In this document: in pieces, positions 44,522 through 53,576 of the stretch | Layout of the letters: each line of letters opens with the position of its first letter | Position numbering within the stretch: the stretch's first letter is position 1 | NCBI RefSeq assembly: GCF_964642095.1 | Contig: NZ_OZ209244.1 | Location: 992,001-1,056,000 of the forward strand | Reading direction: 5' to 3' | DNA: 64,000 nt | From: Fretibacterium fastidiosum | GTDB lineage: Bacteria > Synergistota > Synergistia > Synergistales > Aminobacteriaceae | Program-made: the position numbers and the translations under genes | Notes under the pieces: model-generated | Databases searched by the model: none | What the model saw: the letters and a program-made list of their open reading frames with translations, nothing else | What the model was told of the DNA's origin: nothing

Positions 44522-44586
44522 GTAAGGGGATCGCCAGAAGCACGATCCCCTTTGAATACTTTGATTTTGAAGTGTGCGGCGCTTCC
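44522..44586. repeat. Hairpin element flanking LRAT gene, right copy
   Basis: GGGGATCG and CGATCCCC form a perfect 8-bp stem with a nine-base loop, followed by TTTGAATACTTTGATTTTG and GTGTGCGGCGCTTCCCC. It is the partner of 43720-43786. It could terminate the LRAT transcript or the converging Hsp70-like gene. Confidence 0.55.
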
Positions 44587-44610
44587 CCTTTAACGCCCTC
44601 TCCTGTGTCC

Positions 44611-47478
44611 TCAGAGGAGGAAGCCGGGGTCGCGGTCTATGGGATGACTTCCGTCGATGTGGATTTTCCCTGAGTTCCGGAAATCCTTCTCGTCGGAGAA
44701 AAACCTGATTTCTGCCGTAACGTTTTCAACGGTCAGCCTGTTCCCTTCCTGGTGCGTTGAGACGCTCTCGACGGTATCCCCGTTCTCCTTGGTCAGCAGC
44801 GCCCGGTTGAAGCAGAGCTCCGTGGCGGACTTCTGCCGGAAGAACATCTTCAGCGACCGGTAGGGGGTCCCTTCGGCATTTTTCAGGAGGATGCGTGCAA
44901 AGACCTGGGGCCTGTCGATGATGTCGGCGTTCCCCTTGCCCGCGAAGTTGATGCCCAGGTAAAGGCCCTTGCCCTCGGAGGTAAAATTGGTCTCCTCGAC
45001 ATAGGTGGGCAGCTCCTCTTCGGGGTTGATGTTTCCGTAATCCGCCTCGACCAAAAGGTTGAAATCGTTGCGGAAGCGCGGGAGCCAGCGGTCGCCGTCG
45101 TCCGTCGCCAGGATGCCGATGCAGCGGCTGCGCCGCATGGTGTCCAGAGGATTGCAGCGGATGTAGTTGCCCTGGAAGGTGATGGACTTTCGGGCGTTCT
45201 CCAAAAGGCCCTCTGCGACAACCGTTTTTGCCTCCATCTCCATCCGCATGTTCTTTTGAAGGTCCTGCTCCCCGGCCGGGGTCTCCAAATAGCCTTTGGC
45301 GGAGTCCTCAGGGCGGTCGTCAAAGGAGTATTCCAGAGGCCAGATGAAGTCGTTTTTAACGGGAGCTTTTTCCCTGGGGATGCTCTCCTCCAGGAGCTCC
45401 CTCAGGCCCAGAAGGGCGCTGGACCTTCCGGAGACCAAAATGAGGTCGAGTTCGGGCTTGGCCCGGCTCCAGGCGGCGATTCGCTCGAACACGGGGCGGA
45501 AAACTTTTTTGACGATGTCCTTCAGCTGATCCTGGGTCAGGAGGGACTCGCTGTCGCCTGGGGCCTTCAGCGGAGTTCCTGACAGTAAAGGAGTCCAGTC
45601 TATGGAAAAGCTGGGGTTTTCCCCCAGATGCCTTTTTGCCGCTTCCGCGATGTCGAAGAACTCCGATATCTTGGAACGCCTGTAACGGGATAGGATCTGT
45701 TTTTGATCCCCATCCAGGAAGGTCTCGTCGATTCGGGGATCGTTGAGGTTCGTCCTCAGCCAGTGGCTGGCCTGCTCCTGCGACATGCCGCTGTTGACGT
45801 TATGCTCGCGGATGCGGTCCTTCAGTATCTCTGCGATGCGCCGTGTGATCTCGAGTCCGCCCTGATCGAGGGCAAAGTACAGCTGGATGTCGGACTCCAC
45901 GATGGGGCCCATCTTCGTCTCGTGTTTCAGCGTCAGCCAGACGATGTCCGTTGTGCCCGCTCCGAAGTCGAGAGCCAGCACGTTGCGCTCCATCCTGTCG
46001 CCCTCGTCGTTTTCGGTGCGGTAGGGTCCCATCAGGCTCAGGATATCTACAGGCGGCATTTTGTTGAAACGTCTTGCCAAAAATCCCACGAACGCGGCGG
46101 AGGCCTCATCCAGCGCGTACCGGCTTTGCAGGATGGCCTCCGGCCTCCAGTTGGCGACGTAGTTTCTCAGGGCGCTGCGAGCCAGGGCCTTCTTAAGACA
46201 CTCTTCATATTTTTTGACCTGATGCTTCAGCCAGACCACGGGATAAGACCAGCTGAGGCTTTTTAGGGGCCCCCTGAAGCCCTTTCCACACCCATCCAGG
46301 ATGGAAAGGCGGTGGGCCGTCATCTCAAAAAGAGCAAAGAGGTAGTTCTCGATGTCCTCGTCCGACTGCGGATCGTCGTTGAGTCCCAGCGACTTCTTCG
46401 GCGAAAAGACAAAGGTGTGCAGCACCCTTTCGGAAGCCGTGTGCCGGCTGGCCTCCAGGATCAAGAGTGCCTCGTCGCCAATCACGATTTTGTCTTGCCC
46501 CTCATAGCCCCTGACCTTGCAGAAGAGAGAGGGAATCCAGGGGGTTCCCCTGCGAGGCAGAGGGAAGCGGTTGCGCAGCATGTCGGGCGGAAGATTCAGG
46601 GACCTCTTCTCCGTGCTGTCGTTCCCCTCCTCCCAACGGATCACTTCCCAGGAGGCTTCCCGTTCGCTCTTCATGTTCGAGAGGTCCGGAACGAGCGTTT
46701 CATGCTCCCAGGGGCACAGATCCCTCAGAAAAAGGTCCTGCGACTCGTCGGGATTGCCGTCGTAGTTGACGATGGACAGGATGCTAGCAGAGGTCCCGAA
46801 GTCGAGAGCCATCAAAAACCCGTCCTCCTGGCGGACGTCCGTTTCGGAGATGTGGAAGGCAATCTGTGGTGGTCTGAAGTGCCACTCCCTGGACCTGAGA
46901 AGCCCCCCCAGGTTGGAAAACGAGTCCACCGGTTTGGCGGAGGGTTCCCAACCGGGATGGTGGGGCAGGAATGCCAGGCGGGGCAGGGAGAGCAGAAGGA
47001 CTTTTTGCCCTTTGTAGAATTGCCCTATTTCTTTGATGAAAGCCGTGTTTTCGGAAGACACGGACTGCGGAGAGAGCAGGAGGGGGCAGTCGTTGGTTTC
47101 GGGCCTCCACTCCAGAAAGAGGGTGCACTCTTTCGCGTCCGAAAGGGCATAGCCCAGCCTGAGGGGAAGATCGTCAGCCGGAACCTGAGAATACTCAAGA
47201 CATTGCCCTTCCCTGTCGATCGAAAGTTCGTAAAGGCATTTTTCCCACAGTTCCTTCGGCAAGATGGAGGCGAGGGGCAACGGCGTCCCGGAGCGCCGCC
47301 AGCAATCCGGGCCGGGGGCCCCATTCAGGACGTACGCAAAGACGTTTTTTGACCTTTGAGACGTCTCAAAAAAACCCTGGGCCGTCTTGGACTTTCTTTC
47401 GGAGGACGTGCAGCACTCGCAGCGAAGGGCAAACCGTTTTGGGGAGCGTCCCTGGACGGAAACAAAAGGCAGGCTCAT
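44611..47478 (-). CDS. Hsp70/actin-fold ATPase, SrfB-like
   Basis: A ~955-residue protein with two actin-fold phosphate-binding motifs: FLMALDFGTSASILSIVN (around residue 225) and VLALDFGAGTTDIVWLTL (around residue 515), and the adenosine-motif-like LDLILVSGRSSALLGLRELL (around residue 700). This is an Hsp70-type nucleotide-binding domain with a long N-terminal extension and a C-terminal beta-rich region. ATG 47478 has AGGAGG ten bases upstream and overlaps the stop of the GTPase gene by ATGA. Size, domain order and pairing with a P-loop GTPase resemble the SrfB/SrfC pair; the similarity is judged by eye. It has no peptide-binding domain like DnaK. Confidence 0.75.
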   Translation of the reverse strand: MSLPFVSVQGRSPKRFALRCECCTSSERKSKTAQGFFETSQRSKNVFAYVLNGAPGPDCWRRSGTPLPLASILPKELWEKCLYELSIDREGQCLEYSQVPADDLPLRLGYALSDAKECTLFLEWRPETNDCPLLLSPQSVSSENTAFIKEIGQFYKGQKVLLLSLPRLAFLPHHPGWEPSAKPVDSFSNLGGLLRSREWHFRPPQIAFHISETDVRQEDGFLMALDFGTSASILSIVNYDGNPDESQDLFLRDLCPWEHETLVPDLSNMKSEREASWEVIRWEEGNDSTEKRSLNLPPDMLRNRFPLPRRGTPWIPSLFCKVRGYEGQDKIVIGDEALLILEASRHTASERVLHTFVFSPKKSLGLNDDPQSDEDIENYLFALFEMTAHRLSILDGCGKGFRGPLKSLSWSYPVVWLKHQVKKYEECLKKALARSALRNYVANWRPEAILQSRYALDEASAAFVGFLARRFNKMPPVDILSLMGPYRTENDEGDRMERNVLALDFGAGTTDIVWLTLKHETKMGPIVESDIQLYFALDQGGLEITRRIAEILKDRIREHNVNSGMSQEQASHWLRTNLNDPRIDETFLDGDQKQILSRYRRSKISEFFDIAEAAKRHLGENPSFSIDWTPLLSGTPLKAPGDSESLLTQDQLKDIVKKVFRPVFERIAAWSRAKPELDLILVSGRSSALLGLRELLEESIPREKAPVKNDFIWPLEYSFDDRPEDSAKGYLETPAGEQDLQKNMRMEMEAKTVVAEGLLENARKSITFQGNYIRCNPLDTMRRSRCIGILATDDGDRWLPRFRNDFNLLVEADYGNINPEEELPTYVEETNFTSEGKGLYLGINFAGKGNADIIDRPQVFARILLKNAEGTPYRSLKMFFRQKSATELCFNRALLTKENGDTVESVSTHQEGNRLTVENVTAEIRFFSDEKDFRNSGKIHIDGSHPIDRDPGFLL

Positions 47479-49748
47479 GATTGAACATCCTCCTTGACAA
47501 ACGAAGTCGTGTTCTCGAATAACGTGACCACAGGATCGTCTTGCAGGCTTTTGAGGCAGGCGGCGCATTCCGAACGGGCTTGCTCGAACAGGCTTGAAAC
47601 CTCCGGCCTCTCCTCCGCCAGGTGGCTTTCGTAAATCTCCCTGAGCAGCTCCATCTCGTCGGGATCGGCCTCAAAATAATTCTGGGCCAGATGCGACCGG
47701 GTCGCATTGTCGATGTCCCTCAAAAACTCGACGATCCCAGGGAGCCTTTCCAGGGCTGCCGCCATGAGTATGGTCATTTCGCCCCTGTTTTCCTCAAAGG
47801 CCCCTTTTTTGGCGTTGAACAGCCCGGCGATGGCAGGGGTGTGCAGCAGGCATTGTCTGAGCGTGGCGGACAAGGCCTGTCTGTCTTCCTCATTGATGTT
47901 TCGAGTCCATAATTCATTCTGCAGCGTGTCCGATACGACGGCGTTGAGGACGTCCTGCTCGCTGCATGCCGGCCTTGAACGTCCCCGAAGCTCAACCTGA
48001 TTGTTTTGGCTTGCCTGCTCCAGAAGACGCCGGCAGTTCTGCCCGAAATGCATTTTCTGGTCGTAGCGTCCTGTTCCAAGGATCTTGCGGACCAGTTCGG
48101 ATGCCCGCGCGATCTCCTCTTCGGCTTGAAAATTGGCGCGCGAGAGGGAGAATCCGGCGAGGAAGTTTTTGTAAGAGGCCAGGATGTCCTCCAGAAGTTT
48201 TTCCCGTTCCCTGGCATGGGCGATGGCGACGGGGCCGCGTGAGGCATAGTTGACGATGCTTTCGGTCAACAGCTCCAGGCCTTTGTCGGAAGGATCGAGA
48301 AAAGCACACAGGGAACGGACGAGCCACCTTTTGAAGGGGGAGAGATCGACCTGTCTGTTTTCGTACGCGATGTCGTCGCACTCCCGGACCAGAGACAGGA
48401 CGCACCTTTCGGCGTCCGAAAGGTCGTTTTGTGGGGCGCCGTCGAGAACCCCGCACAGGCGTTCGGACATCTCGGCTCCGGACCCGCTGGGGACGCTTTG
48501 CGTGAGCCTGTTCAGGAAATCGTAATCCCTGTCGTAAAAAAAGATGGGGGGCCAGGTGGTGATGTCGTCCTTCTGCACAATGGGGGGCGTCCCGTCGGGT
48601 GCCGTGGCGAAGAGGGGCATCAGGATGTTCTTGTACAGCATCCGTCCAAAGCTGTTGTTCTGTGCCGCGATGTCCTCCTCGTCCTCTTCCTCGTCAAGCG
48701 CTCTCATGGCATTTTTAAAGAGCTCCGTCGCATGGGTCAGGAGCACGAAGAGCCGGCCTTCCGATTCCGACCGGCATCGCCGGGCCCAAGGGTACATGAC
48801 GTCCTCCTGAAACTGACCGCCGATGTTGATGGAGCTGGGCTGCGAGGAGGCGGTGAGCAGCAGCATGTCCAGCTCGTTGACGGCGACCTGAAAGACCTTG
48901 GTGTTCTTGACCTTCTTCCAGTCGCCAAAGTCGCCTTGCTTGGTGGAGTCCGCGCCGGGGGAGTCGACGATATCCACCTCGGCGAGCACCGATCCAGCCC
49001 TGCCGCAATCCTCGGAACGGACGTCCATCGGAATGCAGATCTCTCTCGCATGCCACTGAATGTCCTCAAAACGAACGGCGCCCCTCCCCGTCTCGTCCAG
49101 GACGAAGATACCGTCCACCTCCTGAAGAGAGCGCGTTTCGTCTCCTCCTTTGTCCTCTGCTTTGTCTTTTCTATTGCCGTAGACGGGGAAGCGGGCCAGG
49201 CAAAAGACGCGGTCCTGATCGTCCCGCCTGACCTTGAAAAAATCTCTGTCGGGACGCGGTGGCCTTGGGGAGTCCTCTTGCAGGTCGCCGCTCATGCAAT
49301 TTTTGTCGAGGAGGGAGACCTCGATGGAGTTTGAGGTGTCGTCATCCCGTTTGGAGGTGATCCTCACCAGGCAGGCGGTCGTGTCCTCGGTGCCGTAGGG
49401 AAGGGCCTTGAGAGGGACCCCTTTTTGTTTTTTGGTTTTACCGAGCCAGGAATTAAGAAGGGTTGTCTTGCCGGCTCCCCGTCTTCCCATGACGCAGAGG
49501 CTGGGGCGAAGAAGCACGCAGCGCTCAAAATCGGACAACTCCCTGTTCATCCTCTCGATCCGGGCACCCCAGGTTTTTTGATGACAGCGTTCGAGGGCCT
49601 GGTTTTGTGCGACGGCTCTCAGCATCACGGTGTTGATCTCCCCGATGTGTGCGCGAATGGCTTTACCCGTCTCGGTCAGGGCTGCGATGAAGTTCTCCCT
49701 GTGTTCAATCGGGTGCTGTCTCTCGTCCGTTTTTTTGACCTCGTCCAT
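47475..49748 (-). CDS. Dynamin-like P-loop GTPase, SrfC-like
   Basis: A 757-residue protein. The G1 P-loop is LCVMGRRGAGKTTLLNSWLG (residues ~85-103), the switch/G3 region is VDIVDSPGADSTKQGDF, and a G4-like stretch LFVLLTHATELF follows. A long helical C-terminal half lies behind it, as in dynamin-family stalks. The N-terminal ~70 residues are helical. ATG 49748 has GGAGG ten bases upstream. It is the first gene of a two-gene operon with the Hsp70-like protein and starts 466 bases left of the CRISPR array, transcribed away from it. Dynamin-like GTPases act on membranes, so a membrane-remodelling defence role is possible but unproven. Confidence 0.8.
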   Translation of the reverse strand: MDEVKKTDERQHPIEHRENFIAALTETGKAIRAHIGEINTVMLRAVAQNQALERCHQKTWGARIERMNRELSDFERCVLLRPSLCVMGRRGAGKTTLLNSWLGKTKKQKGVPLKALPYGTEDTTACLVRITSKRDDDTSNSIEVSLLDKNCMSGDLQEDSPRPPRPDRDFFKVRRDDQDRVFCLARFPVYGNRKDKAEDKGGDETRSLQEVDGIFVLDETGRGAVRFEDIQWHAREICIPMDVRSEDCGRAGSVLAEVDIVDSPGADSTKQGDFGDWKKVKNTKVFQVAVNELDMLLLTASSQPSSINIGGQFQEDVMYPWARRCRSESEGRLFVLLTHATELFKNAMRALDEEEDEEDIAAQNNSFGRMLYKNILMPLFATAPDGTPPIVQKDDITTWPPIFFYDRDYDFLNRLTQSVPSGSGAEMSERLCGVLDGAPQNDLSDAERCVLSLVRECDDIAYENRQVDLSPFKRWLVRSLCAFLDPSDKGLELLTESIVNYASRGPVAIAHAREREKLLEDILASYKNFLAGFSLSRANFQAEEEIARASELVRKILGTGRYDQKMHFGQNCRRLLEQASQNNQVELRGRSRPACSEQDVLNAVVSDTLQNELWTRNINEEDRQALSATLRQCLLHTPAIAGLFNAKKGAFEENRGEMTILMAAALERLPGIVEFLRDIDNATRSHLAQNYFEADPDEMELLREIYESHLAEERPEVSSLFEQARSECAACLKSLQDDPVVTLFENTTSFVKEDVQS

Positions 49749-50213
49749 GTGGATTTGCCTCCGTTCCCGCTCAATGTCGATGGAGCGTAACAGTTCCTCC
49801 GAACGCTCCGCCGTGTTCTTGTTCTCGAGAGATCTCTTTCATCATCACGTTCCTTATTTTATCGTATAACACTCCGCTGTGCACCTGGCCCCCGATAAGA
49901 CTCATGACTCGTGTGGTGTGATGGCGCAAAGTATGCCGGAGGAGATGAACGTCTTTGGCTTTGGAAACGGTGTTTTTCACCGGTCCCTTCTTTGGCGTTT
50001 GTTCTGCCATCCTTGGTGTGTTCGATACATGGGGTGCAGGGCTTTGTGCTGCACCCCGCAGAGGGGATGGGGTGAAAAAACGGCAGGGACAATGCGGCAT
50101 GGCTTCTGAGTGGCATGAAAAAGCATCGAAAAAACGATTTTTTGAGAGGCCGGGGAGGGGGTGAAAAAAAGAGGGCTTAAAGAAGCTTGCTCAACGTATT
50201 TTTTCGTGATACA
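49749..50213 (+). promoter_or_regulatory. CRISPR leader and intergenic region
   Basis: No gene is visible here. A hairpin GGGTGCAG / CTGCACCC lies near 50034-50058. The last ~50 bases before the first repeat are AT-rich (AAAGAAGCTTGCTCAACGTA, then TTTTTTCGTGATACA). Three facts place the leader at this end: the repeat reads ...ATTGAAAC to the right, most variant repeats are at the right end, and AT-rich DNA precedes repeat 1. The exact promoter is not certain. Confidence 0.5.
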
Positions 50214-53200
50214 CTCAGCACGTCGGAAACCTCGGAAGGGGATTGAAACCCGGGTGGTCAAACGGCACACCATCCCACTGGCAGCTCAGCACGTCGGAAA
50301 CCTCGGAAGGGGATTGAAACCATACTGACCGGCCTCCTCGTCCATTCGCGAAATGCTCAGCACGTCGGAAACCTCGGAAGGGGATTGAAACTTACCCAGC
50401 TTTCCGGTTGGAAGAACTGGGTATCTCAGCACGTCGGAAACCTCGGAAGGGGATTGAAACGCTAAAATGGCTATGGAGTATCATCTTAATAGTACTCAGC
50501 ACGTCGGAAACCTCGGAAGGGGATTGAAACGAATTCCATAGTAATTAATCGCCTGCAGGCAACTTCTCAGCACGTCGGAAACCTCGGAAGGGGATTGAAA
50601 CACAATCAACCAGCTATATGATCCTTCCCCCGTTCTCAGCACGTCGGAAACCTCGGAAGGGGATTGAAACAGTAGTGAAAGGCCTCTTGGGCCTGCTCGA
50701 GAGCTCAGCACGTCGGAAACCTCGGAAGGGGATTGAAACATCGCTAGATTCAGTTACTGCCTCCAACTGTTACCTCAGCACGTCGGAAACCTCGGAAGGG
50801 GATTGAAACAATTCCTCGACCTGATCTTTCGGGATTAGGCCCCTCAGCACGTCGGAAACCTCGGAAGGGGATTGAAACGATCCACTGAACCACTCGATGA
50901 GTTTGATGAGCTCAGCACGTCGGAAACCTCGGAAGGGGATTGAAACCTTTGACTGTGGCTCATAGTAGATCCTAAGAGCCCTCAGCACGTCGGAAACCTC
51001 GGAAGGGGATTGAAACTCAACCCGTCCAGTAGCACTCGTATGATCAAAACTCAGCACGTCGGAAACCTCGGAAGGGGATTGAAACTAGCACGGTGAAGTT
51101 TCGTTTTCAATAAAGTAAACTCAGCACGTCGGAAACCTCGGAAGGGGATTGAAACAAGATGAAGACGCTGATGCCTCTTGAGTAAAATCTCAGCACGTCG
51201 GAAACCTCGGAAGGGGATTGAAACCTGCCTGTCCTGATAGGGACGATCTTCTTCAAAAACTCAGCACGTCGGAAACCTCGGAAGGGGATTGAAACTCTTC
51301 GTGGATTCTGAGGGAGAGCCGATCGAAAACTCAGCACGTCGGAAACCTCGGAAGGGGATTGAAACAGTAGGGTATCGCCAGCAAATTCCCAGACGATACC
51401 CCTCAGCACGTCGGAAACCTCGGAAGGGGATTGAAACCTGTGACGCGGATAAAGGCGCCACGCCGGTTCATCTCAGCACGTCGGAAACCTCGGAAGGGGA
51501 TTGAAACGGCTAGGTCCGAGATTAGTCCAGTAATACTCCCACTCAGCACGTCGGAAACCTCGGAAGGGGATTGAAACTCCCTATTCGGGCAGGCGCTCTT
51601 CACGAGCTGACTCAGCACGTCGGAAACCTCGGAAGGGGATTGAAACTCGGATGGGGCGTCATGTTAATGACGCTCATTGCTCTCAGCACGTCGGAAACCT
51701 CGGAAGGGGATTGAAACCAGGAGGCCAAAAGCTTCGTACTTCCTGCATGGCCTCAGCACGTCGGAAACCTCGGAAGGGGATTGAAACTGTTTATGGAAGT
51801 AAGAGCTCTTCCGTTAACATCTCAGCACGTCGGAAACCTCGGAAGGGGATTGAAACGTCACGTACCTCATTCAACTTGTAATTGACGAGGCCCTCAGCAC
51901 GTCGGAAACCTCGGAAGGGGATTGAAACCCATCAACTTCTTCACAAGAAGCGCGCCCACCTCAGCACGTCGGAAACCTCGGAAGGGGATTGAAACACGGG
52001 CTTGAGCGTGACTTCATTGCCACGCCCCTCAGCACGTCGGAAACCTCGGAAGGGGATTGAAACCTTGGTGCCGGTGTCGCCGGCACCGTGGTCCTTCTCA
52101 GCACGTCGGAAACCTCGGAAGGGGATTGAAACTCCCGGGTTATTATTCATAACCCGGGCAGCCGCCTCAGCACGTCGGAAACCTCGGAAGGGGATTGAAA
52201 CACCTCCGCCGGGACAAGGAGATCGGCCCCATACTCTCAGCACGTCGGAAACCTCGGAAGGGGATTGAAACACTGCCCCAGGGACTGGCAGTAGAGAATT
52301 TTGCCTCAGCACGTCGGAAACCTCGGAAGGGGATTGAAACCCCCTCGGAATCCGAGGGGGAGGTTTCCTCCGTTCTCAGCACGTCGGAAACCTCGGAAGG
52401 GGATTGAAACAGATAGTTGTTTCGGCCTATCTCCAGTAGGCGTCTCAGCACGTCGGAAACCTCGGAAGGGGATTGAAACCCTTTTCAGAATCGTCACGTA
52501 CCTCGTTCAACTTCTCAGCACGTCGGAAACCTCGGAAGGGGATTGAAACAAACTATATCTTCTTGCACATCTCCATCAATCGCTCAGCACGTCGGAAACC
52601 TCGGAAGGGGATTGAAACCCCGCTCTCCCTTTTTCTTAGGATAGTCATAAAATCTCAGCACGTCGGAAACCTCGGAAGGGGATTGAAACGCTATTCGCCA
52701 AGAGAGCGGCACCCGATGATGGCTCAGCACGTCGGAAACCTCGGAAGGGGATTGAAACCTGTTGAAAACTAAACTTCATCATCCTCTTCACCTCAGCACG
52801 TCGGAAACCTCGGAAGGGGATTGAAACTCAGGAGAAAGTCTACCCCAAAAGATCTTCTCGCTCAGCACGTCGGAAACCTCGGAAGGGGATTGAAACGAAG
52901 GTATACTTCTCTCTTCCTGTTGTACCTTTCTCAGCACGTCGGAAACCTCGGAAGGGGATTGAAACACCCCGACTGCTGGGTCATTACGATCTTCCTCCCT
53001 CAGCACGTCGGAAACCTCGGAAGGGGATTGAAACCCAAGCTCTTTCCACGTAATCATTTCCTGATTCTCTCAGTACGTCGGAAACCTCGGAAGGGGATTG
53101 AAACAGGGAACATCACCGCAGCAATACCGTACTTATTGCCTCAGTACGTCGGAAACCTCGGAAGGGGATTGAAACAGGGAACATCACCGCAGCAATACCG

Positions 53201-53457
53201 TACTTATTGCCTCAGTACGTCGGAAACCTCGGAAGGGGATTGAAACACGGTCTGGTCGGTCGCCTTCGCGCTGGTAATGTCTCAGTACGTCGGAAACCTC
53301 GGAAGGGGATTGAAACATCTGGGCGCTTCCTACGATGTTTTGTAGGAAGATCTCAGTACGTCGGAAACCTCGGAAGGGGATTGAAACGTCGATAGAGGAG
53401 TAAATCTTATTTCATTTAGAGCTCAGCACGTCGGAAACCTCGGAAGGGGATTGAAAC
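50214..53457 (+). CRISPR. CRISPR array, 47 repeats of 36 bp and 46 spacers
   Basis: The repeat is CTCAGCACGTCGGAAACCTC followed by GGAAGGGGATTGAAAC, 36 bases. I located 47 copies; spacers are 31-36 bases. The repeat 3' end ATTGAAAC is typical of type III and several type I systems and sets the likely crRNA direction as left to right. Repeats 42-46 (53069-53387) share one change, CAGTACG for CAGCACG; repeat 47 is canonical. Spacers 42 (53105-53139) and 43 (53176-53210) are identical. Spacers 24 (51857-51892) and 33 (52480-52513) overlap by 21 bases with one mismatch, so they come from the same gene in related invaders. Many spacers contain perfect inverted repeats. Adaptation genes are 6.7 kb to the right. 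Confidence 0.99.
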
Positions 53458-53540
53458 GCAACTAGTGCCGCAACCCTTTTTGTCCGTGTTCTCAGTGTCA
53501 GTGCGTCCAGTGACGCGCCCTGGGTGCGAGAGGGCTGGTT

Positions 53541-53549
53541 TGCTATAAT
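53541..53549 (+). promoter_or_regulatory. Extended -10 promoter for the Rpn gene
   Basis: TGCTATAAT is a perfect extended -10 box located 28 bases before the start of the Rpn-type gene. There is no good -35 box, which extended -10 promoters do not need. Confidence 0.5.
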
Positions 53550-53576
53550 GAGACCAGGAGCTGAAGGGATGGGGGG

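Noticed and set aside
49771..50273. Small frames between the GTPase gene and the array
   Set aside because: Several overlap one another in different frames, none has a ribosome binding site, and two run into the first CRISPR repeat; the region behaves as a leader.
50496..53243. Short open frames running through the CRISPR array on both strands
   Set aside because: They translate the repeat over and over (for example SARRKPRKGIET and FQSPSEVSDVL) and are by-products of the 36-bp period.
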